From: Ardenticatenales bacterium
Lineage (GTDB): Bacteria; Chloroflexota; Anaerolineae; Promineifilales; UBA4811
Length of the DNA: 6,375 nucleotides
Assembly (NCBI GenBank): GCA_030667645.1
Contig: DAOUVM010000155.1
Span: 1-6,375, forward strand
Direction: 5' to 3'
Positions within the stretch are counted from its first letter, which is position 1, and every line of letters starts with the position of its first letter. This document shows positions 5,472 to 6,375 of the stretch, in pieces. The translations under genes were made by a program, and so were the position numbers. The notes under the pieces were generated by a model. That model had not been told where the DNA came from. It saw only the letters and a list, made by a program, of their open reading frames with translations, and made no database searches.

Positions 5472-6375
5472 CTACCCTCTCGTCTCTGGTTTGGCGTCGC
5501 CGACCAATTGTGAATGATAGATCTCGGCGTAAATTGGGCTGTTCTCCATCAATTCCTGATGGGAGCCTGCTGCGGCGATTCGCCCATTCTCCAGCACCAG
5601 GATCTGATCGGCGCTGAGCACAGTGCTGATGCGCTGGGCAATAACAAAGCTGGTGCGTCCCTGCATCAGTTCGTCCAGCGCCTGCTGGATGCGGTATTCG
5701 GTCGCCAGGTCGACGCTGCTGGTGGAATCGTCCATGATGAGAATCTGCGGGTCCATCAGCAACGCGCGAGCAATGGCGACGCGTTGCCTCTCCCCTCCAC
5801 TCAGCGTCGCGCCACGCTCCCCCACCGCAGTGTCGTACCCGTCCGTGAATTCCATGATGAACTCGTGAGCGGCGGCCGCCTCGGCGGCGGCGATGATCTC
5901 TTCCATCGGAGCATCCGGCCGCCCAAAGGCTATGTTCTCGCGAATCGTACCGCTGAACAAGGTGGTCTCTTGCAGCACCATGCCGATCCCCGCGCGCAGC
6001 GAATCGATCTCTACCTCTCGCACGTCGTGACCGTCGATGAGCACCCGTCCCTCGCTCGCGTCGTAAAAGCGGGGAATCAGGTTGATGAACGAGGATTTTC
6101 CGCTGCCGGTTGCTCCCAGGAGGGCAATGGTCTCACCCGGCCGCGCCTCAAAACTGACGCCGCGCAGTACCGGTTCGGCCCCGCCAAAGTAGGCAAACGT
6201 CACCTCCTCAAAATCCACCCGACCCTCGAGGCGTTCCAGAGTGATGGCGTCTGGCTTATCCTCGATCTCGTTCTTGGCATCCAGGATCTCAAAGATGCGA
6301 CTGGCAGAGGCGCTGGCCTGAGCCATCAGGGAGATGATCATCCCAAGCTGGCCCATCGGGAAAAAGACAAAGACC
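5472..6375 (-). CDS. ABC exporter subunit, degenerate ATPase site (BmrC/TM287-like), partial
   Basis: Only the C-terminal 300 residues are present; the gene runs off the right edge and its start is not in the window. The ATG at 6356 is internal, because the frame continues upstream as V-F-V-F-F-P, the end of the last membrane helix. The ATPase domain shows Walker A G-A-T-G-S-G-K-S (6116-6093), Q-loop glutamine (5972-5970), a canonical signature L-S-G-G-E (5804-5790) and Walker B I-L-I-M-D-D. There an aspartate (5729-5727) replaces the catalytic glutamate, and the H-loop histidine is a glutamine (Q-R-I-S-T, 5636-5634). These two changes are the hallmark of the degenerate subunit in heterodimeric exporters such as TM287/TM288 and BmrC/BmrD. 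Its intact LSGGE signature would complete the active site of its partner, while its own Walker site pairs with the partner's altered LSQGQ. The partner gene follows after 4 bases. The missing N-terminal half should hold the six-helix membrane domain. Confidence 0.93.
   Translation of the reverse strand, partial: VFVFFPMGQLGMIISLMAQASASASRIFEILDAKNEIEDKPDAITLERLEGRVDFEEVTFAYFGGAEPVLRGVSFEARPGETIALLGATGSGKSSFINLIPRFYDASEGRVLIDGHDVREVEIDSLRAGIGMVLQETTLFSGTIRENIAFGRPDAPMEEIIAAAEAAAAHEFIMEFTDGYDTAVGERGATLSGGERQRVAIARALLMDPQILIMDDSTSSVDLATEYRIQQALDELMQGRTSFVIAQRISTVLSADQILVLENGRIAAAGSHQELMENSPIYAEIYHSQLVGDAKPETRG
5475..5480 (-). promoter_or_regulatory. Ribosome-binding site inside the end of the upstream ABC gene
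   Basis: AGAGGG on the minus strand (5480-5475) is formed by the last two sense codons of the upstream gene, just before its TAG at 5474-5472. It lies 7 bases before GTG 5467 and 13 before ATG 5461, so it supports the GTG start. Its place inside the upstream coding sequence suggests translational coupling between the two exporter subunits. Confidence 0.65.

Noticed and set aside
1..6375. CRISPR arrays, tRNA or rRNA genes, insertion-sequence ends, toxin-antitoxin pairs
   Set aside because: No regularly spaced repeats, cloverleaf sequences, transposase motifs or small paired genes were found on either strand by eye.

Overview
The window looks like a chromosomal fragment of a free-living, GC-rich bacterium. 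A Chloroflexota (Anaerolineae-type) source is my best guess. The guess rests on a lipoprotein of the 'ACNLP' style, an OB-like C-terminal tail on the left-edge protein, and a long-loop exporter half; it comes from memory of family style, not from a search. There are no tRNA, rRNA, CRISPR, insertion-sequence or phage signatures.

Left part (1-732, + strand): the end of an unidentified protein stops at 331 and is followed by a strong hairpin terminator (358-397). A near-consensus sigma70-type promoter (TTGACC, 17-base spacer, TATAAT; 434-462) then fires rightwards, with about 260 bases of leader before the next good start codon. Middle part (732-2441, + strand): a 569-residue predicted secreted lipoprotein has a cysteine-rich centre in which a C-x-x-H-D-x-C-Y motif is followed by C-D...A-A-x-C. 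This resembles the two active-site signatures of secreted phospholipase A2. It is the least ordinary item here.

Right part (6375-2537, - strand): three genes are packed as an operon read right to left. First is the C-terminal half of an ABC exporter subunit with a degenerate ATPase site. Four bases later comes a complete ABC exporter subunit with a consensus site. Then, 33 bases later (30 if TTG is the start), comes a two-domain GNAT acetyltransferase. The two ABC subunits form a heterodimeric exporter of the BmrC/BmrD and TM287/TM288 kind, in the same gene order as bmrC-bmrD. The operon converges on the lipoprotein gene across a 95-base gap (2442-2536) holding only a weak hairpin.

No clearly new multi-gene system is visible. 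The points most worth following are the phospholipase-like lipoprotein and its long leader.
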